From NCBI GenBank assembly GCA_036557885.1, contig DATBGS010000147.1, positions 1 to 58,479 on the forward strand: a stretch of DNA of 58,479 bases, written 5' to 3'. Each line of letters starts with the position of its first letter. Position 1 is the stretch's first letter. The DNA is from DATBGS01 sp036557885 (lineage in GTDB: Bacteria; Chloroflexota; Ktedonobacteria; Ktedonobacterales; DATBGS01). The notes under the pieces are model-generated. The model was not told the DNA's origin, did not search any database, and saw nothing but the letters and a program-made list of their open reading frames with translations. Shown piece by piece: positions 50,208-58,479 of the stretch. The position numbers and the translations under genes are program-made.

Positions 50208-51869
50208 ATGCGGAAACGACCAGTCACATGGAGAGGGACCAATCGGCGCGCGCTGCCCCAGACGGAGGCGACAGCCGCCACAACGACGACCCTGGCAGGC
50301 TTGCCAGCTACCACGCTGGCGGGCAAACGTGGGTTCACGGACCCAGGACCGGACGATCTGATTGAGGTGACAATCGCAGAACTCCAGGCTCGCATGGCGT
50401 CGGGAGCACTCACCGCTCTGGCGCTGGTGCAGCAGTATAAAGCGCGCATCAAAGCCATTGACCGGCATGGCCCAAAGGTGAACTCTGTTCTGGAACTGAA
50501 CCCGGACGCTGAGGAGATTGCCGCTGCGCTTGATGAAGAGCGACGCAAGCAGGGACCGCGTGGGCCGCTGCATGGCATCCCCCTCATGCTCAAAGACAAC
50601 ATAGATACTCATGACCGGATGCACACGACGGCTGGCTCATTGGCGCTGCTCGGCTCGACGCCGCCCCTGGATGCCACCGTCGCCAGCCGCCTGCGAGACG
50701 CCGGAGTAGTGCTGCTGGGCAAGCTCAATATGAGCGAGTGGGCCAATTTCCGCTCCAATATCTCATCGAGCGGCTGGAGTGGACGCGGCGGCCAATGTCT
50801 GAACCCCTACGCGCTTGATCGCAGCCCTTGCGGTTCCAGTTCAGGCTCAGGGGCGGCAGTAGCAGCCAATCTGTGCGCGGCGGCCCTTGGGACCGAAACA
50901 GACGGCTCAATCCTGTGCCCGGCAGGGATTAATATGGTGGCCGCCATCAAGCCCACGCTTGGACTCACCTCGCGGGCCGGGGTGATACCGATCTCACACA
51001 ATCAGGACACCATCGGACCATTTGGGCGCACAGTGGCGGATGCGGCAACGATGCTGGGCGCATTGGTTGGGGTTGATCCGCGCGACCCGGCCACTGCTGA
51101 AAGCAGCGGCCATTTCTTCAGCGACTACCGGCCCTTCCTGAACCCCGACGGCCTGCGGGGTGCCCGCATTGGCGTGATTCGCCAGGTGTTCGCAGGCTTT
51201 CAGGACAAGGTGGATGTGGTCTACAATCAGGCGATTGAGGCGATGAAGCGGGCGGGCGCCATCATCGTTGACCCGGCTGATCTGCCCTCCGCGCAGGCCA
51301 TTGCGGACTCGAACGATGAGCTGACGGTCCTGGTCTTCGATTTCAAGGCAGACCTGAATACGTACCTGGCTGAGCGGGGCGACCCAACCATTCGCACCTT
51401 GCAAGACGTGATTGACTTCAACAACGCCCACGCTTTGCAAGAACTGCCATTCTTCGGACATGACCTCCTCCTCCAGGCCCAGGCGCTTGATTTGACCGAC
51501 CAGGCCACGATTGACACCTATGAAGCGGCGCTTGCCAACGACCTGCGCATGGGCCGAGAGCAGGGCATTGACGCTGTGCTGCAAGAATTCAAGCTGGACG
51601 CGCTGGTTGCCCCCACCAACTCCGTTGCCTGGAAGATTGATCTGCTGGACGGGGACCGGCACCTGGGCGGCTCATCACGGCCAACCTCGCTGGCGGGCTA
51701 TCCGGCAATCACGGTGCCTGCCGGGTTTTCCTACGGGTTGCCGGTGGGCATCACATTTATGGGCACGGCCTGGAGCGAGCCAACGCTTATCAAGCTAGCC
51801 TCTGGCTTCGAGGCGGCGGTAAAGGCGCGCCAGCCACCCATGTATGTGCCCGCCAGCGCGGTAATCTAG
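50208..51869 (+). CDS. Amidase-signature family amidase
   Basis: The 553-residue enzyme carries the Ser-cisSer-Lys triad of the amidase signature family: Lys129 in GIPLMLKDNID, Ser210 in SPCGSSSGSGAAVAA and Ser234 in LGTETDGSILCP. GRTVADAATMLGALVG and the C-terminal AGYPAITVPAGFSYGLPVGI are also typical, close to the Asp/Glu-tRNA amidotransferase-A-like and peptide amidase branch. The first 45 residues (rich in Thr and Arg) are outside the fold. GGAGAG precedes ATG 50208. It is followed 18 nt downstream by an M20 dipeptidase gene, and a peptide importer is divergent, so a peptide or amide uptake-and-hydrolysis unit is plausible. Confidence 0.88.
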   Translation: MRKRPVTWRGTNRRALPQTEATAATTTTLAGLPATTLAGKRGFTDPGPDDLIEVTIAELQARMASGALTALALVQQYKARIKAIDRHGPKVNSVLELNPDAEEIAAALDEERRKQGPRGPLHGIPLMLKDNIDTHDRMHTTAGSLALLGSTPPLDATVASRLRDAGVVLLGKLNMSEWANFRSNISSSGWSGRGGQCLNPYALDRSPCGSSSGSGAAVAANLCAAALGTETDGSILCPAGINMVAAIKPTLGLTSRAGVIPISHNQDTIGPFGRTVADAATMLGALVGVDPRDPATAESSGHFFSDYRPFLNPDGLRGARIGVIRQVFAGFQDKVDVVYNQAIEAMKRAGAIIVDPADLPSAQAIADSNDELTVLVFDFKADLNTYLAERGDPTIRTLQDVIDFNNAHALQELPFFGHDLLLQAQALDLTDQATIDTYEAALANDLRMGREQGIDAVLQEFKLDALVAPTNSVAWKIDLLDGDRHLGGSSRPTSLAGYPAITVPAGFSYGLPVGITFMGTAWSEPTLIKLASGFEAAVKARQPPMYVPASAVI

Positions 51870-51887
51870 AGCAGGAAGGCAAAGACG

Positions 51888-53282
51888 ATGGCAACGCCAC
51901 CAGTTGACTTGGGCAAGGTGTTTACTTATGTAGATCAGCATCAGGAGGGCTTTCTGGCGCGGCTGATAGACTATCTGCGACGGCCCAGCATCAGCGCCTA
52001 TGGTGAGGGCATAGGCGAGGTAGCCGCATATATCGCAGACGTGATGCGCCAGATGGGGCTGAAGGTGCAGGTTCTGCCTACTGCTGGCTGGCCGATGGTC
52101 TTCGGGGAATACACTGCTCACTCTGGCGCGCCCACCGTGCTGCTCTACGGCCACTACGATGTGCAGCCGCCTGACCCGCTGGAAGCCTGGATAACGCCGC
52201 CTTTTGAGCCAACCGTGCGCGATGGGCGACTCTATGCGCGTGGGGTAGGAGACAACAAGGGCCAGCATTTCGCGCAACTGCTGGCCCTGGAGTCGCTCCT
52301 GGCCTGCTCTGGCGAACTGGCCTGCCATGTCAAAGTCTTGCTTGAGGGTGAAGAGGAAGTGGGCAGCCCCCATATGCCGGAGTTTATCCGCGAGCACCGC
52401 GACGAATTGCAGGCTGATCTGGTCATTATCAGCGATGGGCCGGTGCACGAGAGCGGGCGTTCGATCATCAGCTTTGGCGTGCGCGGCGTGCTTGATATTG
52501 AACTAAGCGCACGCGGCGCCAATCAAGACCTCCATTCGGGCAACTGGGGCGGCATCGTGCCTAATCCCCTCTGGACGCTGGTCCATCTGCTTGCCACGAT
52601 GAAAAATGCGCGTGGTGAGATTACCATCGAGGGTTTCTATGACAATGTGCTGCCCCAGAGCAGCCTGGAACGCGCCGCGCTGGAGCAACTGCCCATTGAT
52701 CTTGCGCAGGTCAAGCACGCCCTCGACCTGCACCGGCTGGACGAGCCACAGGAGCGCGGCTATTTCGAGCGCCTTTCGGCCTGGCCGACTCTAACGATTA
52801 ATGGCTTGCACGGTGGCTATGGCGGGCCAGGCTCCAAGACTGTTTTGCCGCATGAAGCCGTAGCAAAGTGCGATATTCGTCTCGTCGAAGCGCAAACAGT
52901 GGAGGAGATTCTGGGCAAGGTGCAAGCGCATGTCCAACGCCATGCCCCGGAGGTCAGCGTCATCAGTCATGGGGGGATGGACCCCTCGAAGACGCCGCTG
53001 GACTCGCCATTTACCCCAGTATTGCATCAGGCGATCACCGCAGCCCAGGGAGAGGAGCCGCTGCTGGTGCCCGCGATGGGAGGCAGCCTGCCTAATTATG
53101 CCTTCACGAAAACGCTGGGTATCCCGGCTTTTGGCGTCCCCTATGCCAACGCCGACGAAGCCAACCATGCTCCCAATGAAAATATGGAAGTGGCACGCTT
53201 CTTTACAGGCATCAAAACCGGCGCGGCCATGCTGAGTTACCTGGGCGCGCTGGTTAAAGCCAGCCCAGCAGAGGATAGCTGA
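51888..53282 (+). CDS. M20-family dipeptidase
   Basis: The 464-residue zinc peptidase has VLLYGHYDVQPP (His and Asp metal ligand motif), GRLYARGVGDNKGQHFA (Asp bridging ligand), LLEGEEEVGSPHMPEF (general base and metal Glu) and the closing YANADEANHAPNENM (terminal His ligand), in the order of M20A/PepV-like cytosolic dipeptidases. It sits 18 nt after the amidase gene (CAGGAAGG site), so the two are probably co-transcribed. Its end overlaps the DUF4870 gene on the other strand by 29 nt. Confidence 0.9.
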   Translation: MATPPVDLGKVFTYVDQHQEGFLARLIDYLRRPSISAYGEGIGEVAAYIADVMRQMGLKVQVLPTAGWPMVFGEYTAHSGAPTVLLYGHYDVQPPDPLEAWITPPFEPTVRDGRLYARGVGDNKGQHFAQLLALESLLACSGELACHVKVLLEGEEEVGSPHMPEFIREHRDELQADLVIISDGPVHESGRSIISFGVRGVLDIELSARGANQDLHSGNWGGIVPNPLWTLVHLLATMKNARGEITIEGFYDNVLPQSSLERAALEQLPIDLAQVKHALDLHRLDEPQERGYFERLSAWPTLTINGLHGGYGGPGSKTVLPHEAVAKCDIRLVEAQTVEEILGKVQAHVQRHAPEVSVISHGGMDPSKTPLDSPFTPVLHQAITAAQGEEPLLVPAMGGSLPNYAFTKTLGIPAFGVPYANADEANHAPNENMEVARFFTGIKTGAAMLSYLGALVKASPAEDS

Positions 53283-53778
53283 AGTCTTTGCCCTGAAACG
53301 CCTGAACCGCCCCGTAGATGCTGAGCGCCTGGCCGGTGAGTCCGAGAATGATGATGAGTGTGAAGAACGCAAACAGCCAGGCAGGAAGGGTAGGAGTGGA
53401 GGGCACGGTGTTACTCGTCACCGCCTGCGAAGCAATGGCAAAGACCGAACTCACCCAACGACCCACCAGCACCAGAACCGCTACCACGCCCAAAACGCCC
53501 ATCACAATGTGAAAGAAGAGGGCTTGCTTTGCCTGACGCGCAGCATAAGGCATGCTGTCACGCGACGTCAGCCAGATAATCAGTGGGCCAATGATGGGCG
53601 CAAAAAGGCTGCTGAGATGCGCGATGCCAGCTATTGCCGTCTCATTCTTGGGTGACTGCGCTGAAGCGCCACCTGGAGGAGACGGGGTGCTGGGGGTGGC
53701 AGCGCCAGCGGGGGGAATGCCGCCACTTGAACCGGGAACCTGGCCCCCGCTGCTAGACGGAGTGTTTTGAGTATTCAC
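53254..53778 (-). CDS. DUF4870-like membrane protein
   Basis: The 174-residue protein has a disordered Ser/Gly/Pro-rich N-terminus (1-45), then IAGIAHLSSLFAPIIGPLIIW, here by its core AHLSSLFAPIIGP, SRDSMPYAARQAKQALFFHI and a last pair of helices ending GKDFSYPLLG, which is the pattern of DUF4870/Tic20-like proteins. Three to four membrane helices. Function unknown. GTG start at 53778 with GAGGGAAT upstream. Convergent, 29-nt overlap with the dipeptidase gene. Confidence 0.75.
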   Translation of the reverse strand: MNTQNTPSSSGGQVPGSSGGIPPAGAATPSTPSPPGGASAQSPKNETAIAGIAHLSSLFAPIIGPLIIWLTSRDSMPYAARQAKQALFFHIVMGVLGVVAVLVLVGRWVSSVFAIASQAVTSNTVPSTPTLPAWLFAFFTLIIILGLTGQALSIYGAVQAFQGKDFSYPLLGWL

Positions 53779-53818
53779 TATTCCCTCGCTTTCTCGCAGC
53801 TACAGTTAAACAGAGCAG

Positions 53819-55951
53819 CTATTCGTCTTTCCAGGTCACAAGCACGTCAAGCGCCTCGACCGAGTTCCCCGAAACGAGCAATGGGTTCAGTTCAAGCGAT
53901 GCTAACGACTTCTGAAGCGTTTGCGCGACAAGGCTGACGCGAAAGATGACCTCCACAAGCCCGTCCAGGTCTGCGGGTTGTTGGCCGCGTCCTCCGCTCA
54001 GGAGGGGAGCGCCTTGTAACTCCAACAGCATAGCTCGAATGTCCTGGCGCTCCACCGGCAGCACGCGCACACTCGTGTCTTTGAGCATCTCTGTCCAGAT
54101 ACCACCAAGGCCAACCGTCAAGAACAGCCCCCACAACGGATCGGAGACAATGCCAACGAGCAACTCTGTGCCTGCTGGACGCATCGGGCTGACCAGCACT
54201 CCAGCAGGCACCAGCGCGGGAAAACGTGAGCGAGCGCGTTCCATTACCATCTCGAATCCCTGGCGCACCTCCTCTTCTGAACTGAGGTTGAGGAGCACCC
54301 CGCCTATGTCGCTTTTATGCGCGATGGCGCTTGACTGAATCTTTAGGGCAACCGGGCCTGCAAATGAGCGGGCCGCAGCCGCAGCCGTCTCAGCATCCGC
54401 AGCCAGCACCCCTGGCACCAGAGGAATGCCAGCCGCGTGCAACAACTGACGCGCCTGAAGCTCAGACCAGACCCCCTGCGGAGCGGCTTCCAGACGTGGT
54501 GCTTCTGGCAGGCTGGCGGGTTGGCGTGCTGGCCGCAAAGCGCGGCTCATTTCAGCCCACCAGAGCGCGTTGCCCAGGGCGCTCATGCCATGCTCAATGC
54601 CCGCCACAAAGTGAACACCAGTCCGCTCAGCAATCATACGACCAAACGGAGTGAGATCGAGGCATAGAGTTGAGAGCACCAGCACAGGCAACCCTGCTTC
54701 GCGGACAATTTTGCCCAGCAGATCATACCGCTCCAACAGCGGCTCTAGCTGCGCTGGCTCCACGCGAGGAGGGTCTACCAGGCAGAGCACACCATCTATG
54801 CCAGGGTCTTCTACCACCACCTCCAGAGCGCGCTGTGTCAACAGGCGCTCTACCACCACATAGCCGGTTACATCTATCGGGTTCTGAATCGTAGAAAAGG
54901 GCGGAAGGAGCGCCCGTAAGCGCTCGACGGTTTGCGGCGCAAATGGTGGAAACTCGATGTGTTCATCCTGGGCGCGATCTGAAAGCAGGTCGCAGGCTCC
55001 TCCAGAGGGAGTTACCACGCCGAAACGTCGCCCTGAAAGCCTGCCAGTGTAGCCAAGTACCCCGGCGGTGGTAAGCAACTCTTCCAGCGAGTCTACGCGG
55101 ATCATCCCCAGTTGCCGAAAAGCTGCCGCATTCACCATGTCGTTGCCCACCAGCGCGCCGGTATGGGCCAGGGCTGTTTGACCGCCCAGCGCGCTTCGTC
55201 CGGCCTTGAGGACCACCAGCGGTTTATTGTGTTCGAGGGCTTTATCGGCGACGCGGCGCAATTCCCCTGGATTGCGGATAGATTCGAGGAATAAGGCAAT
55301 GACCCGCGTGTCTTCGGCTTCAAGCAGATAGTCAATGACATCGGTGGTCGAGAGCATGGTTTCATTGCCCATTGAAACCAGCAAACTCAACCCGATGGCG
55401 TGCGCTTGCGCAAACGTCAGCACGGCGCTCGCCAGCGCTCCGCTCTGGAGCACGACCCCGACTGGCCCCGCGAGCAATGGGGGGGTAACTGGTAAGCCAT
55501 AGGGGATGATCTGGGCGGCGATGTTGACGAACCCGTTGCCATTCGGCCCCAGCACAGTCAGGCCGCGCTCCCAGGCAAGCGCGCGCAATTTTTCCTCCTG
55601 GGCCGCCCCCTCTGTCCCACTCTCGCTGAAGCCTGCGGTAAGGACGACCAGATGCCGTATCCCAATCTCCGCAGCCTCTTCAGCAATCGCGCACACCCGG
55701 TTGGTCGGCACCATGACAAACACCAGGTCCACCCGCTCTGGCAGATCACGCAGGGATGGGTACGCGGGCTGCCCATGCACGATCTGATAGTTTGGATTCA
55801 CGCAGTAGGGGGCCTGGCCGCCAAACGTGAGCAGGTTGGCAAATACATTTTGCGACCACCCGGAACGATCTGTAGCGCCAACCAGCGCGATGGTACGCGG
55901 ATGAAAGAAGCGATGGAGTTGATCAGGAGTGATCTGCTGTATCTCAGACAT
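53819..55951 (-). CDS. ADP-forming acyl-CoA synthetase (acetate-CoA ligase type)
   Basis: The 710-residue protein fuses both halves of ADP-forming acyl-CoA synthetases. The N-terminal CoA-binding domain shows FHPRTIALVGATDRSGWSQN; the ligase domains include GPNGNGFVN, LLVSMGNETMLSTTDVIDY and GQTALAHTGALVGND, where His is the likely phosphohistidine. The C-terminal ATP-grasp half has GPVALKIQSSAIAHKSDIGG and ELLVGIVSDPLWG. It interconverts acyl-CoA plus ADP and acid plus ATP, or a protein-acetylating Pat-like role is possible, though no GNAT domain is present. ATG 55951 follows AAAGGGGG; the ORF extension to 56038 is rejected. Confidence 0.88.
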   Translation of the reverse strand: MSEIQQITPDQLHRFFHPRTIALVGATDRSGWSQNVFANLLTFGGQAPYCVNPNYQIVHGQPAYPSLRDLPERVDLVFVMVPTNRVCAIAEEAAEIGIRHLVVLTAGFSESGTEGAAQEEKLRALAWERGLTVLGPNGNGFVNIAAQIIPYGLPVTPPLLAGPVGVVLQSGALASAVLTFAQAHAIGLSLLVSMGNETMLSTTDVIDYLLEAEDTRVIALFLESIRNPGELRRVADKALEHNKPLVVLKAGRSALGGQTALAHTGALVGNDMVNAAAFRQLGMIRVDSLEELLTTAGVLGYTGRLSGRRFGVVTPSGGACDLLSDRAQDEHIEFPPFAPQTVERLRALLPPFSTIQNPIDVTGYVVVERLLTQRALEVVVEDPGIDGVLCLVDPPRVEPAQLEPLLERYDLLGKIVREAGLPVLVLSTLCLDLTPFGRMIAERTGVHFVAGIEHGMSALGNALWWAEMSRALRPARQPASLPEAPRLEAAPQGVWSELQARQLLHAAGIPLVPGVLAADAETAAAAARSFAGPVALKIQSSAIAHKSDIGGVLLNLSSEEEVRQGFEMVMERARSRFPALVPAGVLVSPMRPAGTELLVGIVSDPLWGLFLTVGLGGIWTEMLKDTSVRVLPVERQDIRAMLLELQGAPLLSGGRGQQPADLDGLVEVIFRVSLVAQTLQKSLASLELNPLLVSGNSVEALDVLVTWKDE

Positions 55952-56091
55952 GGCACCCCCTTTGATTGAGCCAAAAGCTCGGATAGCCCTGGCGAGGCAG
56001 GGAAGGGGAAACAGTGATGGGCATGAGCAACCAAACAAAAAGAAGGGGGAAGGCCCCCTCTTTCTGCTTCTATTGTATCACAGTTAGCCGC

Positions 56092-56124
56092 AAAATAAAT
56101 CGGGAAAAATACCCGATTTATTTT
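56092..56124. promoter_or_regulatory. AT-rich 13-bp palindrome between divergent genes
   Basis: AAATAAATCGGG and CCCGATTTATTT form, with one more A/T pair, perfect 13-bp arms (56092-56104 and 56112-56124) around AAAAATA. It lies about 140 nt before the acyl-CoA synthetase start and 78 nt before the J-domain gene start, so it is more likely an operator than a terminator. TATAGT (56139-56144) just after it could be the -10 of the J-domain gene. Confidence 0.5.
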
Positions 56125-56201
56125 CGCCGCCCGCGCGATATAGTTCTACGGATGTATCATCAGAAAAGCATACTCCTTCTCGTTCAACAGGAGGCACCCT
56201 G

Positions 56202-57101
56202 ATGGACTTTTCAGAGTTTGCCCAGCTTCTTGCCGAGGCTGAACAACTCTCCCCGGAGCGGCACCCGGCCCAGGCAATAGAATTGAACCAACGCATTGTG
56301 CAGCTCGATCCCCACAATGCAGCGGCTTCCCTGCGCCTGGCGCGAGGCTACCAGGCGCAGCGCAACTTTGTGGCCGCCGCTGCTGCCTGCCAGAATGCGC
56401 TGCACCACCACCCGCAAAGTCTCGCCGCCCAGCGCCGCTTGCAGCGCATTAAAGAGGAGTGGGCGCTCTCTGAGCAGGCCGGGGTGATTGCAACCTACGA
56501 CGAGGCCCTCAGACGTGGGCGAGCCAGCATAGAGCAGGGACTCTTTGGGAGAGCCATTGCCTACCTCTGGCGTGCCGTAGCGTTGAGCGCCTCGTCGAGC
56601 CAATCCTTCCGCGCACACAACGCGCTGGGCGCTGCCTACCGTTCCAGGGAAGACCTGGCTTCGCTTGATCGAGCGGCTGACCAGTACGAATGGGTCTTGC
56701 GTCAGTCCCCCGACAATCGGACAGCCAGGAAAGGGCTGGCAGCCGTGCTCCGCGACCAGTGGGAACTGCGCCAGACTCAACGGGGGCAGACATGGCAGCG
56801 CCACGAAGTGAAGGTGCGACCAGAACAGGGGCATCAGCAGGGGCAGCGAAAACATCGCCCCACGCGCAAGAAAGCCGCGCCGCGCAAGCCTGTCCATCAG
56901 ATCGTAAGGAAACCAACGACCCTGGCTGAGGCTTTGAGAATTCTTAAACTGCGGCCACCTGCTACGGCAACCGAGATCAAGCGGGCCTATCGGACACTGG
57001 CGCAGGTGGCCCACCCAGATCACGGAGGCAGTCACGCAGCGATGGTGCGCGTAAACGCGGCCTACAAACTGGCGCTGTCAAAAGTAAGCGCGGGTTCATA
57101 G
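56202..57101 (+). CDS. TPR protein with C-terminal J domain
   Basis: The 299-residue protein has N-terminal tetratricopeptide-like repeats (about 5-185; AIELNQRIVQLDPHNAAASL and LHHHPQSLAAQRRLQ, then a second block ending WVLRQSPDNRTARK), a basic linker (about 190-235) and a C-terminal J domain (about 240-295) with EIKRAYRTLAQVAHPDHGG, where His-Pro-Asp is the DnaK-stimulating motif. It probably recruits DnaK/Hsp70 to TPR-bound clients. The J domain is at the C-terminus, opposite to DnaJ, and lacks G/F and zinc-finger regions. CAGGAGG precedes the ATG. Confidence 0.85.
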   Translation: MDFSEFAQLLAEAEQLSPERHPAQAIELNQRIVQLDPHNAAASLRLARGYQAQRNFVAAAAACQNALHHHPQSLAAQRRLQRIKEEWALSEQAGVIATYDEALRRGRASIEQGLFGRAIAYLWRAVALSASSSQSFRAHNALGAAYRSREDLASLDRAADQYEWVLRQSPDNRTARKGLAAVLRDQWELRQTQRGQTWQRHEVKVRPEQGHQQGQRKHRPTRKKAAPRKPVHQIVRKPTTLAEALRILKLRPPATATEIKRAYRTLAQVAHPDHGGSHAAMVRVNAAYKLALSKVSAGS

Positions 57102-57191
57102 GCGGATACACGACACAACCACCTTCCCTGATGCGATAATCCTGCCAGAAATCTCGCTCTCTGATTGTGCCAAGCAGAAAGGAAAAGAAGG

Positions 57192-58442
57192 ATGACGAGA
57201 ACGAGGGAGTTCCCAGAAGCGCTCCAGAGGTTGCGAGCGTCGTGCCCCCTGGTGGACCAGTCTATTTACCTGGCCAACTGTTCTCAGGCTCCACAAGCCG
57301 CCCCCGTGCGCGCGGCTATCGCCGCCTTTATGGAAGATTGGGCGACCAGGGGGATGAATTGGGAGGGATGGATCACGGTTGTCGAGCAAGCCCGCGCCAG
57401 CTTTGCCGCCCTCATCAACGCCGAACCCGCCGATATTGCGGTGGGCACCTCGGTGTCGCAGTTGGTCTCGTCCCTGACCAGTGCGCTGGTGCGACCAGAT
57501 GCGCCGCGCCGCCGCCTGATCACCAGCGTGGTCGAGTTCCCCGGTGTCGCGCACGCCTGGCAAGCGGCAGTGCAGCACACCCCAGGCTGGGAGCTAGGCA
57601 TCCTCACCTCCAGCGGGGAACTCAGCCTCGCTGCGGATGCGCCCGTTCCCCCTCCGCAGGGAGCCACCGACCCCGCTGTGACCCTCAGCACCGAGCGCTT
57701 TCTCCAGGCACTCGATGAGCGCACCGCCCTCATCTCTGTGCCCCAGGTGCTCTACGCCAACGGAGCACGGCAGGACATCCAGCGGGTGGCCGAAGCCGCC
57801 CATGTCCAGGGTGCGCTGGTCTTCGTGGATGCCTATCAAGCGCTGGGGACGGTGCCTCTGGAGGTGAAAGCCAGCGGCGTTGACTTCCTGGCGGCGGGAA
57901 CGTTAAAGTATCTGCTGGGGACGGCAGGCATTGCCTTTCTCTACGTGCGGCCTGGTCTGCGCGAACAGCTCACCCCCAGCGTGACGGGCTGGTTTGGGCG
58001 AGTGGCTCCCTTTGCCTATGACCCCACCTATCTGGATTATGCGCCGATGGCGGCCCGCTTTGACCTGGGGACGCCGCCTTTGATCAACGCCTACGCCGCC
58101 AAAGCGGGTATAGACCTGGTGCGCGAGACGGGGGTAGAGGTCATTGCGGCGCAGGTGGCGCGGCTGTCAGCGCTGTTCTGGCGGGTAGCCCCCGCGCTGG
58201 GGCTGCGCATCCTGGGACCGCACCCAGGCGCTCCCAAAGGGGCGACCAACGCGGTGGATGCCGGGTCGCCACAGCGGGCACGCGCCTTGGAGGAGGTCTT
58301 GCGCCAGCAGAAGGGGGTGATTGTTTCGGCGCGGGGCAACGCCTTGCGGCTGGCTCCGCATGGGTTTACCCGGGAGGACGAGTTCGAGCACGCTTTGCAG
58401 GCCGTCTCCGAGGTCTTGGAACACGCTCCAGTGGCCGGGTAA
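57192..58442 (+). CDS. Class V aminotransferase (PLP-dependent)
   Basis: The 416-residue enzyme is a fold-type I PLP protein of the class V group: YLANCSQAPQAAPVRAAI at the start, DIAVGTSVSQLVSSL (phosphate-binding loop), ALVFVDAYQALGTVPLEV with the Asp that pairs with the PLP ring, and LAAGTLKYLLGTAGIAFLYV with the Schiff-base Lys. RLAPHGFTREDEFEHAL closes the small domain. Nearest types by eye are kynureninase, isopenicillin-N epimerase and cysteine-desulfurase-like proteins; the substrate is not clear. ATG 57192 is preferred over the in-frame ATG at 57165 because AAAGGAAAAGAAGG precedes it. Confidence 0.87.
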   Translation: MTRTREFPEALQRLRASCPLVDQSIYLANCSQAPQAAPVRAAIAAFMEDWATRGMNWEGWITVVEQARASFAALINAEPADIAVGTSVSQLVSSLTSALVRPDAPRRRLITSVVEFPGVAHAWQAAVQHTPGWELGILTSSGELSLAADAPVPPPQGATDPAVTLSTERFLQALDERTALISVPQVLYANGARQDIQRVAEAAHVQGALVFVDAYQALGTVPLEVKASGVDFLAAGTLKYLLGTAGIAFLYVRPGLREQLTPSVTGWFGRVAPFAYDPTYLDYAPMAARFDLGTPPLINAYAAKAGIDLVRETGVEVIAAQVARLSALFWRVAPALGLRILGPHPGAPKGATNAVDAGSPQRARALEEVLRQQKGVIVSARGNALRLAPHGFTREDEFEHALQAVSEVLEHAPVAG

Positions 58443-58466
58443 CTTTCCTGGAGAGGAGTATCGTTT

Positions 58467-58479
58467 TGCCGATCAAACG
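58467..58479 (+). CDS. Possible start of a further gene (partial)
   Basis: GGAGAGGAG (58451-58459) is a strong ribosome site 7 nt before a TTG (58467-58469) followed by CCGATCAAA, 24 nt after the aminotransferase stop. If real, a gene begins with LPIK (read as MPIK) and leaves the window. Too little sequence to name it. Confidence 0.25.

Overview
The window reads as chromosomal DNA of a GC-rich, Gram-positive-like environmental bacterium. My best guess is a Chloroflexota member of the Ktedonobacteria type. This is inferred from proline/threonine-rich extracellular linkers, a DUF2180-like zinc-finger protein, an aquaglyceroporin-type ars cluster and the mix of protein families; no marker gene (rRNA, ribosomal protein) is present to prove it.

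Layout. 1-5.4 kb is an arsenic-resistance island: an ArsN2-type acetyltransferase and a MarR regulator on the minus strand, the MarR gene split by an IS701-like insertion sequence. Divergent from these, behind a promoter with tandem ArsR-type operators, are an ArsR-ArsC fusion, an AqpS-type channel, a second ArsC and a truncated flavin reductase that runs into a decayed replication-relaxation gene. A tRNA-Glu with its terminator borders the island. 5.8-9.7 kb holds minus-strand housekeeping genes (SDR, histidine phosphatase, RlmI-like methyltransferase, hydrolase). 9.9-12.8 kb encodes cell-envelope proteins (DD-carboxypeptidase, PT-rich membrane protein, C39-like protease). 12.9-22.4 kb is a plus-strand series: hydantoinase/oxoprolinase A and B with a 2H phosphoesterase and a LysE exporter between them, an acyltransferase, an oxidoreductase, a P450 and an unusual receiver protein. 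22.6-26.9 kb is the glycerol operon glpK-glpF-glpD.

28.6-32.3 kb is the most unusual locus: an alpha-2-macroglobulin-like protein whose thioester cysteine position is occupied by an in-frame UGA. The UGA is followed, at the right distance, by a hairpin with a GGUC apical loop like that of the E. coli fdhF SECIS. The frame on both sides is intact, so this is a candidate selenocysteine thioester protein; a split gene caused by a nonsense mutation is the main alternative.

32.6-39.8 kb holds hydrolases, a metallo-beta-lactamase-fold enzyme, a phosphoesterase and a 1087-residue sortilin-like beta-propeller protein. 39.8-41.9 kb is an accessory patch: a small gene under a promoter with a LexA-type box, a fused HigB-HigA toxin-antitoxin, and many copies of two short repeat families. 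41.9-58.5 kb holds an aldehyde dehydrogenase, a membrane histidine kinase, a peptide ABC importer without its ATPases, an amidase and M20 dipeptidase, a DUF4870 protein, an ADP-forming acyl-CoA synthetase, a TPR/J-domain protein and a class V aminotransferase.

Two dispersed repeats link the regions. One is a GC-rich hairpin repeat (GTAGCMCCGG...CCGGKG) whose two subtypes differ by paired, compensatory bases. The other is an oligopurine motif (ACGAAGAAAGAAGWAAG) concentrated around 39.9-41.8 kb. I saw no CRISPR array, rRNA or replication origin. All calls come from reading the sequence; no database search was possible.
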